This document shows, piece after piece, positions 32,487 through 40,969 of a stretch of DNA of 64,000 nucleotides; position 1 is the stretch's first letter, and each line of letters begins with the position of its first letter. The translations under genes and the position numbers were made by a program. Source of the stretch: Phycisphaerales bacterium (GTDB lineage: Bacteria > Planctomycetota > Phycisphaerae > Phycisphaerales > SM1A02). Under the pieces are notes generated by a model that worked only from the letters and a program-made list of their open reading frames with translations, had not been told where the DNA came from and did not search any database. The DNA lies in NCBI GenBank assembly GCA_030748805.1, contig JASMLG010000126.1, positions 1 through 64,000 on the forward strand, written 5' to 3'.

Positions 32487-33119
32487 ATGACTTGTGTTCC
32501 ATCTATAGAAGAGAGAGTTTTGGTTCTTAATCGTGGTTACGCTGCAATTCGCATTGTTCCGGCAAGAGATGCCTTTACGCTGCTTTGCAGGAAAGCGGCA
32601 GAGATAATATCTATTGAAGATGGTCATTACTTAAACTACGAATTGAATGATTGGATGGATGTGGCAAGTTTGCAAAAGGAATTAGAACCAAATGAGCATC
32701 GCTGGCTTAGATTGCCATCATTCGAAATAGCTGTTCCTAAAATTATTCGCTTATTGATGTATGACAAGTTCGTTAAACCTGAAGTTCGTTTGACTCGTAG
32801 GAATTTGTACGCTAGAGACAAGAATAGGTGCCAGTACTGTGGCAAACGATTCTCGGCTAGTGACTTAACACTAGATCATGTTGTTCCTAGAGTTCAGGGA
32901 GGTGGAAACTCATGGGCAAACCTTGTTTGTGCTTGTTTGAAATGCAATACTAGGAAGGGTGGAAGGACTCCCAAGCAGGCACATATGACTTTGATTCATA
33001 AGCCCTTTAGACCAGCAAAGTGCGAAGCACAGCGACTTAGGGTTGGTCGTGCGCAATATCAATCATGGAAGCAATTCCTAAACAATGCATATTGGTCCGT
33101 TGAACTAAACGAAGATTAA
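32487..33119 (+). CDS. HNH endonuclease family protein
   Basis: A 210-residue protein with an N-terminal ~100-residue domain (VLVLNRGYAAIRIVPARDAF, AAEIISIEDGHY) and a C-terminal HNH nuclease fold: zinc cysteines in CQYCGKRF and CLKC, the catalytic histidine in TLDHVVPRVQGG, and NLVCACLKCNTRKGGRT. This layout is common in free-standing bacterial HNH proteins of unknown biological role. There is no sign of a restriction system, phage genes or an intron around it, so it seems to be a resident chromosomal gene. The ATG follows a GGAGAAATTTA stretch, an acceptable ribosome-binding site. It follows nuoB by 49 bp. Confidence 0.88.
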   Translation: MTCVPSIEERVLVLNRGYAAIRIVPARDAFTLLCRKAAEIISIEDGHYLNYELNDWMDVASLQKELEPNEHRWLRLPSFEIAVPKIIRLLMYDKFVKPEVRLTRRNLYARDKNRCQYCGKRFSASDLTLDHVVPRVQGGGNSWANLVCACLKCNTRKGGRTPKQAHMTLIHKPFRPAKCEAQRLRVGRAQYQSWKQFLNNAYWSVELNED

Positions 33120-33159
33120 ATGATTTGTCAAAGGCGCTTTAGAACCGTTCGCTGAAAAA

Positions 33160-34740
33160 TTAATGTTTGAACAAACGAGTGGCTGTATGTAAAAGCGTTA
33201 TCTCTTTGTCGTTGCAAAGGTCTATGGTCTCTTGGTCACGAACACTACCTCCTGGTTGAACAATACATTTGATACCTGCTTCGATAAGCAACTTAGGTCC
33301 GTCTGAGAATGGGAAGAAGGCGTCTGAACCCGCAACTGGTGACTTCGCTTCTGTGAGTTGGCTGCCAGCTCGTTGGATTGCTAACCGAGCTGCAGAAAGG
33401 CGATCTACTTGACCCATGCCACCGCCAATCAAACACTTATTGTCAACAATTGAAATAGAGTTTGACTTCAAGTGCCCACAGCATATCCAAGCAATATGAG
33501 AATTGATTAGTTGGCATTTAGTTGGAGTAGGGCCTGCAGCGTGATCCCAGTCCTCGGGATTTGTTGTAATTGGGAAATTATCTTGTACAAGTATTCCACC
33601 TTCTACTGATTTTAATTGATGCCATCTTGTGTTGCGTTTCTCATTTCCAACAGCAAGTAACCGGATGTTCTTCCATCTGTCTGAGAGCAATTTAATTGCA
33701 TCATCATCAAATGATGGAGCTACAATAACTTCTAGAAATTTCTCGCCTTGGGTAATTGTGTGTGAAAGTTCAACGTCAACTTTATGGCTTACTGAAACAA
33801 TCCCTCCGAATGCCGCAAGTGGGTCGCATAACCAAGCTCCGTTGACTGCCTCATTAATAGAATCTGCTACAGCAGCCCCACATGGATTAGCATGTTTTAT
33901 TATTGCTGCAGAAGGGTTGTTAGTAGCACTGTGTAAATCTTGGACTAATTCTAAAGCTGCTGCAGCGTCAACCAAATTGTTGTAACTGAGAGGTTTTCCA
34001 GAAACAACTTTAGCAGTTACTACGCTAGGTCCAGAATGTCGTACGTCCCTATAAACAGCACCAAGTTGGTTTGGGTTTTCTCCGTATCTGAGTGTTTGTT
34101 CTAGCAGCCCATTTATACGCAAGTGAGATGGGATTTCTTCAGTTTCGTCATCCATCCACTGGCTTATAGTGGTGTCGTAATCAGCCGTTCGAGTAAATGC
34201 ATATTTTGCCAATTGAATTCGTAATTCATGAGTTGTTTCTCCGTTGTTACTATTCATGTCTGCAAGGACAAGCGAGTAGTGTGTCGGATCAGTTACAACT
34301 GTGACAAATCTGTGGTTTTTTGCTGCTGAACGAATCATTGCGGGGCCGCCGATATCTATTTGCTCGATGATATCTGACTCAGAAACATCACTTTTCTTGA
34401 TTGTTTCTTCAAATGGATATAAATCAATGCAAATCAAGTCAATTGGATTAATGTTGTGCTTTTCCATTGCAGCGACGTGAGTCGGTTCATCTCGAACTCC
34501 AAGTAATCCACCATGTATAACTGGATGAAGGGTCTTTACTCTTCCGTCGAGCATCTCAGGAAAACCAGTTAATGAATCGACATTTGTAACAGGAATGTTT
34601 GCTTGTTTTAAAACATTTGCTGTACCACCAGTCGAAATAATTTCAACTCCAAAGTCATGAAGATCTGTTGCGAATTCAACAATCCCAACCTTATTACTTA
34701 CGGAAATAAGTGCACGTTGGATTGTTACATTATTGTTCAT
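33160..34740 (-). CDS. purH: Bifunctional AICAR formyltransferase / IMP cyclohydrolase
   Basis: PurH carries out the last two steps of IMP synthesis. The 526-residue protein has an N-terminal MGS-like cyclohydrolase domain (ALISVSNKVGIVEFA, EIISTGGTANVL, TGFPEMLDGRVKTLHP) and a C-terminal transformylase domain (RYGENPNQLGAVYRD, GKPLSYNNLVDA, AIIKHANPCGAA, AFGGIVSVS, GGGMGQVDRLSAARLA and SDAFFPFSDGP). Length and motif order are standard. It is followed after 2 bp by nothing in the same direction; upstream, the PQQ propeller gene ends 2 bp before its start, so the two are co-transcribed. Confidence 0.97.
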   Translation of the reverse strand: MNNNVTIQRALISVSNKVGIVEFATDLHDFGVEIISTGGTANVLKQANIPVTNVDSLTGFPEMLDGRVKTLHPVIHGGLLGVRDEPTHVAAMEKHNINPIDLICIDLYPFEETIKKSDVSESDIIEQIDIGGPAMIRSAAKNHRFVTVVTDPTHYSLVLADMNSNNGETTHELRIQLAKYAFTRTADYDTTISQWMDDETEEIPSHLRINGLLEQTLRYGENPNQLGAVYRDVRHSGPSVVTAKVVSGKPLSYNNLVDAAAALELVQDLHSATNNPSAAIIKHANPCGAAVADSINEAVNGAWLCDPLAAFGGIVSVSHKVDVELSHTITQGEKFLEVIVAPSFDDDAIKLLSDRWKNIRLLAVGNEKRNTRWHQLKSVEGGILVQDNFPITTNPEDWDHAAGPTPTKCQLINSHIAWICCGHLKSNSISIVDNKCLIGGGMGQVDRLSAARLAIQRAGSQLTEAKSPVAGSDAFFPFSDGPKLLIEAGIKCIVQPGGSVRDQETIDLCNDKEITLLHTATRLFKH

Positions 34741-34742
34741 GT

Positions 34743-35978
34743 TTACTGTCTAGGCACAATGCGTAGTATCATGTCATTGTCTGTAATTAAGTAAAGTGAG
34801 CCATTTGTTTTGTTATCTGTTATGAGTTGTTTGGTCGATGACATTGATACATTTGAAACAACGCCACCAGTTCTGGGCTCAACGATTTGTAGGATGCGTG
34901 CATTTTCGTCCCAGCAAACAAGCCGATTGTCAGGGGTGGTTGTAATCACGTTTCCTGATACATCTGAAGCAAGCCAGTTTTCTTTCGCATTAATTTCATG
35001 TGGAAAAGCAATATAACTTCCTAATCCTATATCAGGAATACGTTGATAAACGTTGTCTTCTAAAACAAAAGGGGAGTCCTCAAGTTTTGATGTTGTAAGT
35101 ACTTTCCACCTTGGTTTACCTGAGAAGAAATCAACCGACCTAAGATATTGGTCTGTTCCTGCAATGAAAACGGAAGTTCTAGGAACTGGAGTCGTGCTAG
35201 TTTTTGATGTTTCTGATGAGTAGGTGACAGGTGCTTCGATGGCATCTATTAATTTTAAAGTCCAAAATTGTTTTAATGTCCTAGAATTAATAGCGATGAT
35301 AGTGCCATTTTTTGATGGTGTAATTATTGCACTTTTCTTGCGTCCGTCAATTGAAGTAGAGCCCTCAGCAAATGTGGGCTCTACATCTACTGAAGAGCCA
35401 ATCCTATAGCGATTAGAACTATATCCAATTTCTGGATTAAACCAAATTACGTCTCCTGAAGTTGATCCATAGATTAAGTATTTGTCGTTGTAAATAGCAG
35501 GGGTGTTTGCAACTAATTTCAGTGGGTAAAGTTTTTTTGCAGTTGTTTCTGAAGAGTTTGTTGTTCTTGAACTAGATGGATAGTTCCCGCTATCACTTTC
35601 AATAACATAGACAGCCCCATCTGAGACAATGTAAACCATTCCATTGTGCTTGGATTCGTTGATGCTTCTCAATTCAAATACTTGGTTTCCAATTGGTGAA
35701 GTCCAAATCCACTCGCCGGACATGAGATCGTATTTTGATAAATAATCGTTGCTGTCAAGTGTATATAAAGAATTTTCAGTTACAGTCGGAAGGTGTAAAT
35801 CGTGATTATTAGATTGATTCATCCAATCGATTCGATAGCCAGAATTCCTGAGGTTATCGAGATTTATACTCGCAACCTCACTGTTTATACTGTTTTGAAC
35901 CATCCCACTAAGTAAGCAAAAAGCGAGAATGGTAATGGAAGTTGTGGCAAAAGTTCTCAAAAAAGGTATCTTGGACAT
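34743..35978 (-). CDS. PQQ-like beta-propeller repeat protein, membrane-anchored
   Basis: A 411-residue protein with an N-terminal hydrophobic segment (about residues 9-26, TTSITILAFCLLSGMVQN) that acts as anchor or signal peptide, followed by tryptophan-containing beta-propeller blades. Blade-like pieces include LYTLDSNDYLSKYDLMSGEW, KYLIYGSTSGDVIWFNPEIG, GTIIAINSRTLKQFWTLKLI, QYLRSVDFFSGKPRWKVLTT and DNRLVCWDENARIL. The fold is shared by BamB and by quinoprotein dehydrogenases; no dehydrogenase residues are evident, so a structural or assembly role is more likely. The ribosome-binding site CAGGAG is good, and a TACAAT -10 box lies upstream. It precedes purH by 2 bp. Confidence 0.8.
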   Translation of the reverse strand: MSKIPFLRTFATTSITILAFCLLSGMVQNSINSEVASINLDNLRNSGYRIDWMNQSNNHDLHLPTVTENSLYTLDSNDYLSKYDLMSGEWIWTSPIGNQVFELRSINESKHNGMVYIVSDGAVYVIESDSGNYPSSSRTTNSSETTAKKLYPLKLVANTPAIYNDKYLIYGSTSGDVIWFNPEIGYSSNRYRIGSSVDVEPTFAEGSTSIDGRKKSAIITPSKNGTIIAINSRTLKQFWTLKLIDAIEAPVTYSSETSKTSTTPVPRTSVFIAGTDQYLRSVDFFSGKPRWKVLTTSKLEDSPFVLEDNVYQRIPDIGLGSYIAFPHEINAKENWLASDVSGNVITTTPDNRLVCWDENARILQIVEPRTGGVVSNVSMSSTKQLITDNKTNGSLYLITDNDMILRIVPRQ

Positions 35979-36083
35979 TTATGGGCTCCTGTTTCCCAGT
36001 GATTGTACATGGCAATTTCGAATTGGGCAATGTCAAAACATCATGGCGGTTAGTAAAGCGTCACCAAGAAAAGGTTATTGAGT

Positions 36084-36698
36084 ATGTTTACTGGTCTAGT
36101 TGAAAAGATGGCTTCAGTTACATCCTTTGAAAAGTCAGAAATTGGAGCACGACTTGTTATCAAATGTGAGGAATGTTCTAGTTCATTAACTGATGGAGAG
36201 TCAATCTGCGTCTCAGGTGCCTGTTTGACAGTTGTTAATTCAAGCCAAGAAGGAGAGAGTATTCAAATTGCCTTCGATGTAATACCAGAGTCACTGAAAT
36301 GTACGACTCTGGGTTCTATTTCAGTTGGTGATTATGTAAATGTTGAGAGATCTCTTAAATCGGACTCACTGATAGGGGGACACTTCGTGCAGGGTCACGT
36401 TGATGGGGTAGAAAAACTTCTGGAAGTAGAAATGATGGATGACAGCGAGTCACGCATAAGAATATCGATGAACTGTATTGATAAGGATACGATTGTCCCG
36501 AAGGGGTCAGTCACAATAGATGGCGTTTCATTGACAATTGCTAGCGTTTCGGAGGACTGGTTTGAAGTTGCCCTTATCCCCACAACTTTGTCAGATACAA
36601 CATTAGGAAGAGTATCAATAGGTGATCATGTTAATATTGAAACAGACATTCTTGCCCGCACAATTGTTCAAGTCATGCGAAGAATGCAAATAACCTAA
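36084..36698 (+). CDS. ribE: Riboflavin synthase, alpha chain
   Basis: The enzyme dismutates two molecules of 6,7-dimethyl-8-ribityllumazine to riboflavin. The protein (204 residues from the ATG at 36084) starts with the typical MFTGLVEK and has two lumazine-binding repeats, each with a conserved pattern: ESICVSGACLTV with GDYVNVERSLK and GGHFVQGHVDG, then GSVTIDGVSLTI with GDHVNIETDILAR. AAAGG lies 9 nt before the ATG; the open frame begins with a TTG two codons earlier. No FMN riboswitch is seen upstream. Its 3' end overlaps the convergent SpoIIE gene by 4 bp. Confidence 0.96.
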   Translation: MFTGLVEKMASVTSFEKSEIGARLVIKCEECSSSLTDGESICVSGACLTVVNSSQEGESIQIAFDVIPESLKCTTLGSISVGDYVNVERSLKSDSLIGGHFVQGHVDGVEKLLEVEMMDDSESRIRISMNCIDKDTIVPKGSVTIDGVSLTIASVSEDWFEVALIPTTLSDTTLGRVSIGDHVNIETDILARTIVQVMRRMQIT

Positions 36699-37903
36699 CC
36701 TGCGATTCGTAAGTTGTTTACTGGAGTATTTGCATGTAAACATATCATTGTTAAATCGTCATCGGCGTTATTAGGTAGCGTTTGATTTAAATACCCGCTA
36801 ATTTTTTGCAGCACATCATCTTTGTTGTAGGCGCAAAACTCGTTCATGGTTTGAAGATACGAGTGTAGTTTACCTTCTTCGTAATCACCATTGCCTAGTG
36901 CATGCTCAAAGCCATCAGAGTAAAACAGTAGAGTATCTCCAGTTCTTAATTGAATATTTCGTTGAGGAAAATCATCTGTCTCGAAAACCCCAAGCAGTGG
37001 ACCTTCTGAATCAAGCAAAATAGGCGAGCCGTCATATTTAGTTAACAATGCAGGTGGATGTCCTGCTCCCGCATAAGTTAATTTACGTGTTTTACAGTTT
37101 AAAATTCCGTAGCATGCGGTAGCAAATCGGGCACTGTCGCCACTTCTTTGTAAAAGTGCTGAATTTAAATGGTTTAAAACATCTTTTGGTTCTGTGAAAT
37201 GCCCAGTTGCACTGTTATGTCGGTTTGCAGCAAGAGTTCTCGTCAGCATCATGGCAAGCATTGCTGCAGATATACCATGTCCAATCGCATCTGCAATAAA
37301 AATCGCAACGTGATCATTATCGAGTTGAGTGATGTCATACATATCTCCGCTGACAACACCAGCAGGTCGCCATAGAGAGGAGAACGAAATGCCATGTACA
37401 GGAGTTACTTTGTTGGACATAAACTCGCGTTGTACTGTTGCAGCAGTTTCCAATTCGTCTTGAATAATGTCGAGATCCTCTTTTAGAGAACTGTGCATTT
37501 TTTTAATAAAGCCAATTTGGCTATTAAGTAGAGATACGTGTTCATTTCGTTTGACTAAGCCCAATAGGACGCCTGCAATTGTTGAAGGTGCCGAATCGTG
37601 AGGTAGTTGAATAAAGTCGAAATTGCTAATCAAGTTGGTAAGTTCCCCAGTACTGTCACAGATTAGAATGGTTGGTATATTTGAAGAGTGTAATTCTAGG
37701 AGAGTTGGTAATGAATCTAGGAGATGTTGCTGATCCCGAGCAAATACTATTGCTGCGTCCAAATCAAGTAACTTATTTTGAATGAAATTAGGTTTTGTAT
37801 CGCTTGCCCACCCTCTCTTTAATTCTAGGATAAATTCGTCCTGAATCTGTGATGTTTGGTCAAAGATTGAAATGGTTGGCTTGTATTGCATATATGTACT
37901 CAC
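36695..37903 (-). CDS. SpoIIE/RsbU-type PP2C serine phosphatase with degenerate receiver domain
   Basis: The 402-residue protein has an N-terminal receiver-like domain (about 1-125, with AAIVFARD and IPTILICDS) whose phosphorylation site is not convincing, a helical linker (about 130-165), and a C-terminal PP2C-type SpoIIE domain: AATVQREFM, WRPAGVVSGDMYD, FIADAIGHGISAAMLAMML, LTYAGAGHPPALL, GDTLLFYSDGFEHA and DDLTMICLH. The metal-binding aspartates are present. Such enzymes dephosphorylate STAS proteins and so release sigma factors. Two STAS proteins are encoded elsewhere in the window. It starts with GTG; an ATG lies four codons inside. Confidence 0.92.
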   Translation of the reverse strand: MSTYMQYKPTISIFDQTSQIQDEFILELKRGWASDTKPNFIQNKLLDLDAAIVFARDQQHLLDSLPTLLELHSSNIPTILICDSTGELTNLISNFDFIQLPHDSAPSTIAGVLLGLVKRNEHVSLLNSQIGFIKKMHSSLKEDLDIIQDELETAATVQREFMSNKVTPVHGISFSSLWRPAGVVSGDMYDITQLDNDHVAIFIADAIGHGISAAMLAMMLTRTLAANRHNSATGHFTEPKDVLNHLNSALLQRSGDSARFATACYGILNCKTRKLTYAGAGHPPALLTKYDGSPILLDSEGPLLGVFETDDFPQRNIQLRTGDTLLFYSDGFEHALGNGDYEEGKLHSYLQTMNEFCAYNKDDVLQKISGYLNQTLPNNADDDLTMICLHANTPVNNLRIAG

Positions 37904-38042
37904 GAATTGCCTAATAGATGTTTTGATAAATAAACCAGCAGCAAGTTTCTTTCATCGGAGACAGAGAATCGTCGCTAAATATAACTAAAGTGAGTTGAAA
38001 GGGGTGGTGATGATTGTAAGGGCTGTGATGACTAGAGCGCGT

Positions 38043-38534
38043 TTATCGGGCTAAAGATCTTAAATAAGGCAAATCAAGAGGGATTTGGTCGTTTATGTGT
38101 ACTCCAAGTCGATCGATTGAGCCCGCAGCTAATTCAATGGCAAATCGAGCTGGACCGTTGGACCAATAATTAGTCAATCTTGATTCATAGTCCCAGTCGG
38201 TTTCATCGGCCCTTTTGGCTGGCTCTATAGTCATTGTGTATGTTGAGATGACAGTGCCCCTGGAATCAAGGAACATTATATCGATGTCAACAAGGCAATT
38301 TTTCATCCAAAATGATCGCTCAGTCGAATCTGGAAAGACAAATAACATGCCTGTATGCTTTGGGATTTCCTCTCGGTGCATCATCCCAGACACTCTTTTC
38401 TCCTGATTAACTGACAACTCTAGTGTGAATGATTCTCCGCCTATTTTTACTGAAGTAGATGTAACTGGTGATTGCGAAGAACAACCAAAACTGAAACAAA
38501 GGAACGTTAAGATGAGAACTAGTCGAGTAGCCAT
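38043..38534 (-). CDS. DUF192 lipoprotein
   Basis: A 163-residue protein with a lipoprotein signal (LVLILTFLCFSFGCSSQ, lipobox Cys18) and a DUF192 domain seen as SGMMHREEIPKHTGMLFVFP, RSFWMKNCLVDIDIMFLD and AIELAAGSIDRLGV. The biological role of DUF192 proteins is unknown. It would be anchored in the membrane facing the periplasm. Its start overlaps the 3' end of gluQ by 16 bp, so it is the last gene of the kdsA-mcsA-mcsB-gluQ operon. Confidence 0.9.
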   Translation of the reverse strand: MATRLVLILTFLCFSFGCSSQSPVTSTSVKIGGESFTLELSVNQEKRVSGMMHREEIPKHTGMLFVFPDSTERSFWMKNCLVDIDIMFLDSRGTVISTYTMTIEPAKRADETDWDYESRLTNYWSNGPARFAIELAAGSIDRLGVHINDQIPLDLPYLRSLAR

Positions 38535-39445
38535 TTTTCGTCTTCGTTAGTGTAAGCAATATTTGATTTAGGGAGTTTGTAAATGTCAAACAAATTAAGA
38601 AATGTATCTCTATTCATTGGTTCTCTATAATTTTGGATTCCACACCAAGTAGCTATTAACCCAATGATGCGATCCGGCTTAACACCATTTTTTTTGTAAG
38701 TGACAATTCGAGTGTCTCCGTGTCTTTTTGCTAGTCGTTTATTGTCATTTCCTACAATAAGTGGGAGGTGCCACCAGCGTGGTTTATTCCAATTCATTGC
38801 ACAATAGAGTTGTTCTTGCCATGCTGCTGATTCTAGTAAGTCATTTCCTCTTACTACATCTGTTATTCCTTGTCTCTGATCATCAACTACAACCGCGAGT
38901 TGATACGAAGGAATATTGTTTTTTGTCCAAATGACGAAGTCCTGCAAATTGTCAAAAGTTTGTAATCCACATAGTTCATCTTGAAACGAACTTGCAAAGT
39001 TGTTGGAGACAAAACGCCAATTTTTGTTTGCAGTTTCTATATTTGTATTATGAGTTGCGATGTTTTTGGGTCTAGTTATCTCACTAAGTTGTTTGCTTTT
39101 TGCATGAGGTGCTGAGGAAGCTTCTTCCAATTCGGATCTGGTTAGATTGCAATGATATGCAAGGTGATTGTCTATGAGATCAATTAGTATTTCTCGTGCA
39201 TGTTGTATTTCATCACTTTGGATGTGAACATCTCCGTCCCAATCAATTCCTAGCCAAGCCAAAATGTCAATAGTTTCATTTATTGTTTCTGGTTTGATCC
39301 TTGGTCCATCAAGGTCTTCTATTCTCAGAATTAATTCCCAACCTTTATTTCTTGCAATTGCCCAATTAACGAGAAATGCAAAAGCATTTCCCAAATGTAA
39401 TGATCCAGTTGGTGAAGGTGCAATCCGAGAACGTCTATGGTTCAT
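38519..39445 (-). CDS. gluQ: Glutamyl-Q tRNA(Asp) synthetase (GluQ-RS)
   Basis: A truncated paralogue of glutamyl-tRNA synthetase that attaches glutamate to the queuosine base in tRNA(Asp). The 308-residue protein has only the catalytic domain: RIAPSPTGSLHLGNAF (HIGH-type motif), RIEDLDGPR, QLAVVVDDQRQGITDVVRG and KRLAKRHGD (KMSKS-type motif). It lacks the anticodon-binding domain of true GluRS, whose length is about 470. The YHCNLTR segment keeps only part of the zinc-binding cysteines of the E. coli enzyme. QueE and QueD in this window support a queuosine pathway. It overlaps mcsB by 4 bp. Confidence 0.92.
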   Translation of the reverse strand: MNHRRSRIAPSPTGSLHLGNAFAFLVNWAIARNKGWELILRIEDLDGPRIKPETINETIDILAWLGIDWDGDVHIQSDEIQHAREILIDLIDNHLAYHCNLTRSELEEASSAPHAKSKQLSEITRPKNIATHNTNIETANKNWRFVSNNFASSFQDELCGLQTFDNLQDFVIWTKNNIPSYQLAVVVDDQRQGITDVVRGNDLLESAAWQEQLYCAMNWNKPRWWHLPLIVGNDNKRLAKRHGDTRIVTYKKNGVKPDRIIGLIATWCGIQNYREPMNRDTFLNLFDIYKLPKSNIAYTNEDEKWLLD

Positions 39446-40488
39446 GTGGAGAGTTTCTCTCTTATAAAATTACTTCTTAATTCAGGGATGTCGTCATCTT
39501 TAACATCTTCTCCGTAATGCCACCTTAGGTGAGCAGGATGAATCTCTATTAACAACTGATTGATTGTATTAATGTCAATATCAGTAATCCTATCTAAGCA
39601 AACACCAAGTCGAATGTTACCAAGGCACTGCATTGATTCTTCAACCGTTATTATCCTTGCATTCTTGAGTGTTCCAAGAGATCTATGTGTCTGGTCATCA
39701 AGTAAACTCAAATTGTTTTTTGCGATGGACATTCTCGATTTTCTTTCCCACTCAATGACGTTAGGTAAAAAATCTTCGGAAAGAATTTTGCAAAGTTGCT
39801 CTTCGGTGTATCCAAGTGTGACTTGGTTGCTTACTTGATATAAGTCGGCAATTGCTCTTGACCCCTCCCCTCTATATCCACGAATCGCAAGGGACATAGC
39901 TTCGCATGACTTTCTAATTCGTGTAAAATCTTTTACTATCCTAAGAGCAGGGAGGTGCAACATGACGCTGAATCTCGCGCCAGTTCCAAGATTTGTTGGG
40001 CATGCAGTTAGAAAACCAAGTTGTTTGTCAAAAGAATAAGCGATAATTTCTTCAATTTGAAGATCAAGATTATGCACATCGTCGCGTACGTCTTCCATTT
40101 GAAGTCCTGGACGTATGCTTTGTATTCTTATGTGATCCTCTTCGTTTACCATAACACTACGTGATAATTCTGATCCAATTGCAATTGCTCTGGGGTGTTT
40201 TGAGTGAGCAAGGTTGCTAGAGCACAAATGACGTTCGACAAACATTTCAAGAATGTTTGGCTCAAGCGTATCAATGTCAGTCCATTCTAGAGTTGTTGAT
40301 TGTTGTTTATTATCACTGATGCGATGAACTAGAGATGTAACCTCTTTGCAATCCATTTCTGTTGAACGATTGACAAATGGAAACCCCTCTAGATTTCTTG
40401 CTAACCGAGCCCTACTACTAAGTACTACATCTCCAAATGGGGTGTTGTCGCTATTGAATGGGCAATTGCGGTCTGGGTCAATTCTCAT
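39442..40488 (-). CDS. mcsB: Protein arginine kinase McsB
   Basis: McsB phosphorylates arginine residues in proteins; in Bacillus this marks them for the ClpCP protease. The 348-residue protein is a guanido-kinase homologue: VVLSSRARLARNLEGFPF, EEDHIRIQSI, LGFLTACPTNLGTGARFSVM (with the conserved Cys), and RGYRGEGS-like GYRGEGSRAIADLYQVSNQV. I choose the ATG at 40488 because GGGGAT lies just before it and this length fits the family; the frame extends to 40548. It overlaps the mcsA stop by 11 bp. A clpC or ctsR gene is not present in the window. Confidence 0.95.
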   Translation of the reverse strand: MRIDPDRNCPFNSDNTPFGDVVLSSRARLARNLEGFPFVNRSTEMDCKEVTSLVHRISDNKQQSTTLEWTDIDTLEPNILEMFVERHLCSSNLAHSKHPRAIAIGSELSRSVMVNEEDHIRIQSIRPGLQMEDVRDDVHNLDLQIEEIIAYSFDKQLGFLTACPTNLGTGARFSVMLHLPALRIVKDFTRIRKSCEAMSLAIRGYRGEGSRAIADLYQVSNQVTLGYTEEQLCKILSEDFLPNVIEWERKSRMSIAKNNLSLLDDQTHRSLGTLKNARIITVEESMQCLGNIRLGVCLDRITDIDINTINQLLIEIHPAHLRWHYGEDVKDDDIPELRSNFIREKLST

Positions 40489-40969
40489 ATTTATCCCCAG
40501 CATCGTGCAACTCACGTAGTTGATCACGTAGCAAAGCTGCCTGTTCATACTCTTCTTGGCTTACAGCAGATTCTAATTCTGTTAACAGACGACGAATTTG
40601 AAGATGCCTACACATGTCATTGCTTACTTGTGTAGGTGCTCTGCCAATATGTTGAGTATGATTGTCTTGGACAGATTTTATGATATGTTCAAGTTGTTCA
40701 GCAAAAGTTTCATAACACGTAGGGCAGCCCAGAAGTGAAGTTTCTTTGTATTGGGCAATTGTCATTCCACAGTCAGGGCACGATTTAATTGTGTCTGAAC
40801 CCTGCGACAAGTGTGGCATGTTTAGTACTACTGATATATCAATTGGTCCTAAATTGATTCCTGCTTCAACTGCATGTTCTTGGCAAAGGTGTAGTGTTTC
40901 GTGTACTCCATTGACGATTCTTACATCGTGATAAATAGCAGGTTGATCGCATAAATCGCAAGTGGTCAT
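40478..40969 (-). CDS. mcsA: McsA, zinc-binding activator of the arginine kinase
   Basis: McsA activates McsB. The 163-residue protein has two zinc-finger pairs at its start (CDLCDQPAIYHD with LHLCQEH; then SCPDCGMTIAQYKETSLLGC and CPTCYETF) and a C-terminal UvrB/UvrC motif (about 130-160, LTELESAVSQEEYEQAALLR). This matches Bacillus McsA closely in layout. It overlaps kdsA by 4 bp and mcsB by 11 bp. Known mcsA-mcsB neighbours (ctsR, clpC) are missing; the gene sits in an operon headed by a KDO gene. Confidence 0.92.
   Translation of the reverse strand: MTTCDLCDQPAIYHDVRIVNGVHETLHLCQEHAVEAGINLGPIDISVVLNMPHLSQGSDTIKSCPDCGMTIAQYKETSLLGCPTCYETFAEQLEHIIKSVQDNHTQHIGRAPTQVSNDMCRHLQIRRLLTELESAVSQEEYEQAALLRDQLRELHDAGDKYEN

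Noticed and set aside
31807..32487. Long 226-codon frame overlapping nuoB
   Set aside because: It overlaps nuoB almost entirely in another frame, has low-complexity Arg/Ser composition and no family resemblance, whereas nuoB has all cluster ligands.
32487..33119. HNH gene as evidence of a prophage or mobile intron
   Set aside because: No integrase, structural phage gene, intron fold or attachment repeats are nearby, and the gene blends with its neighbours.
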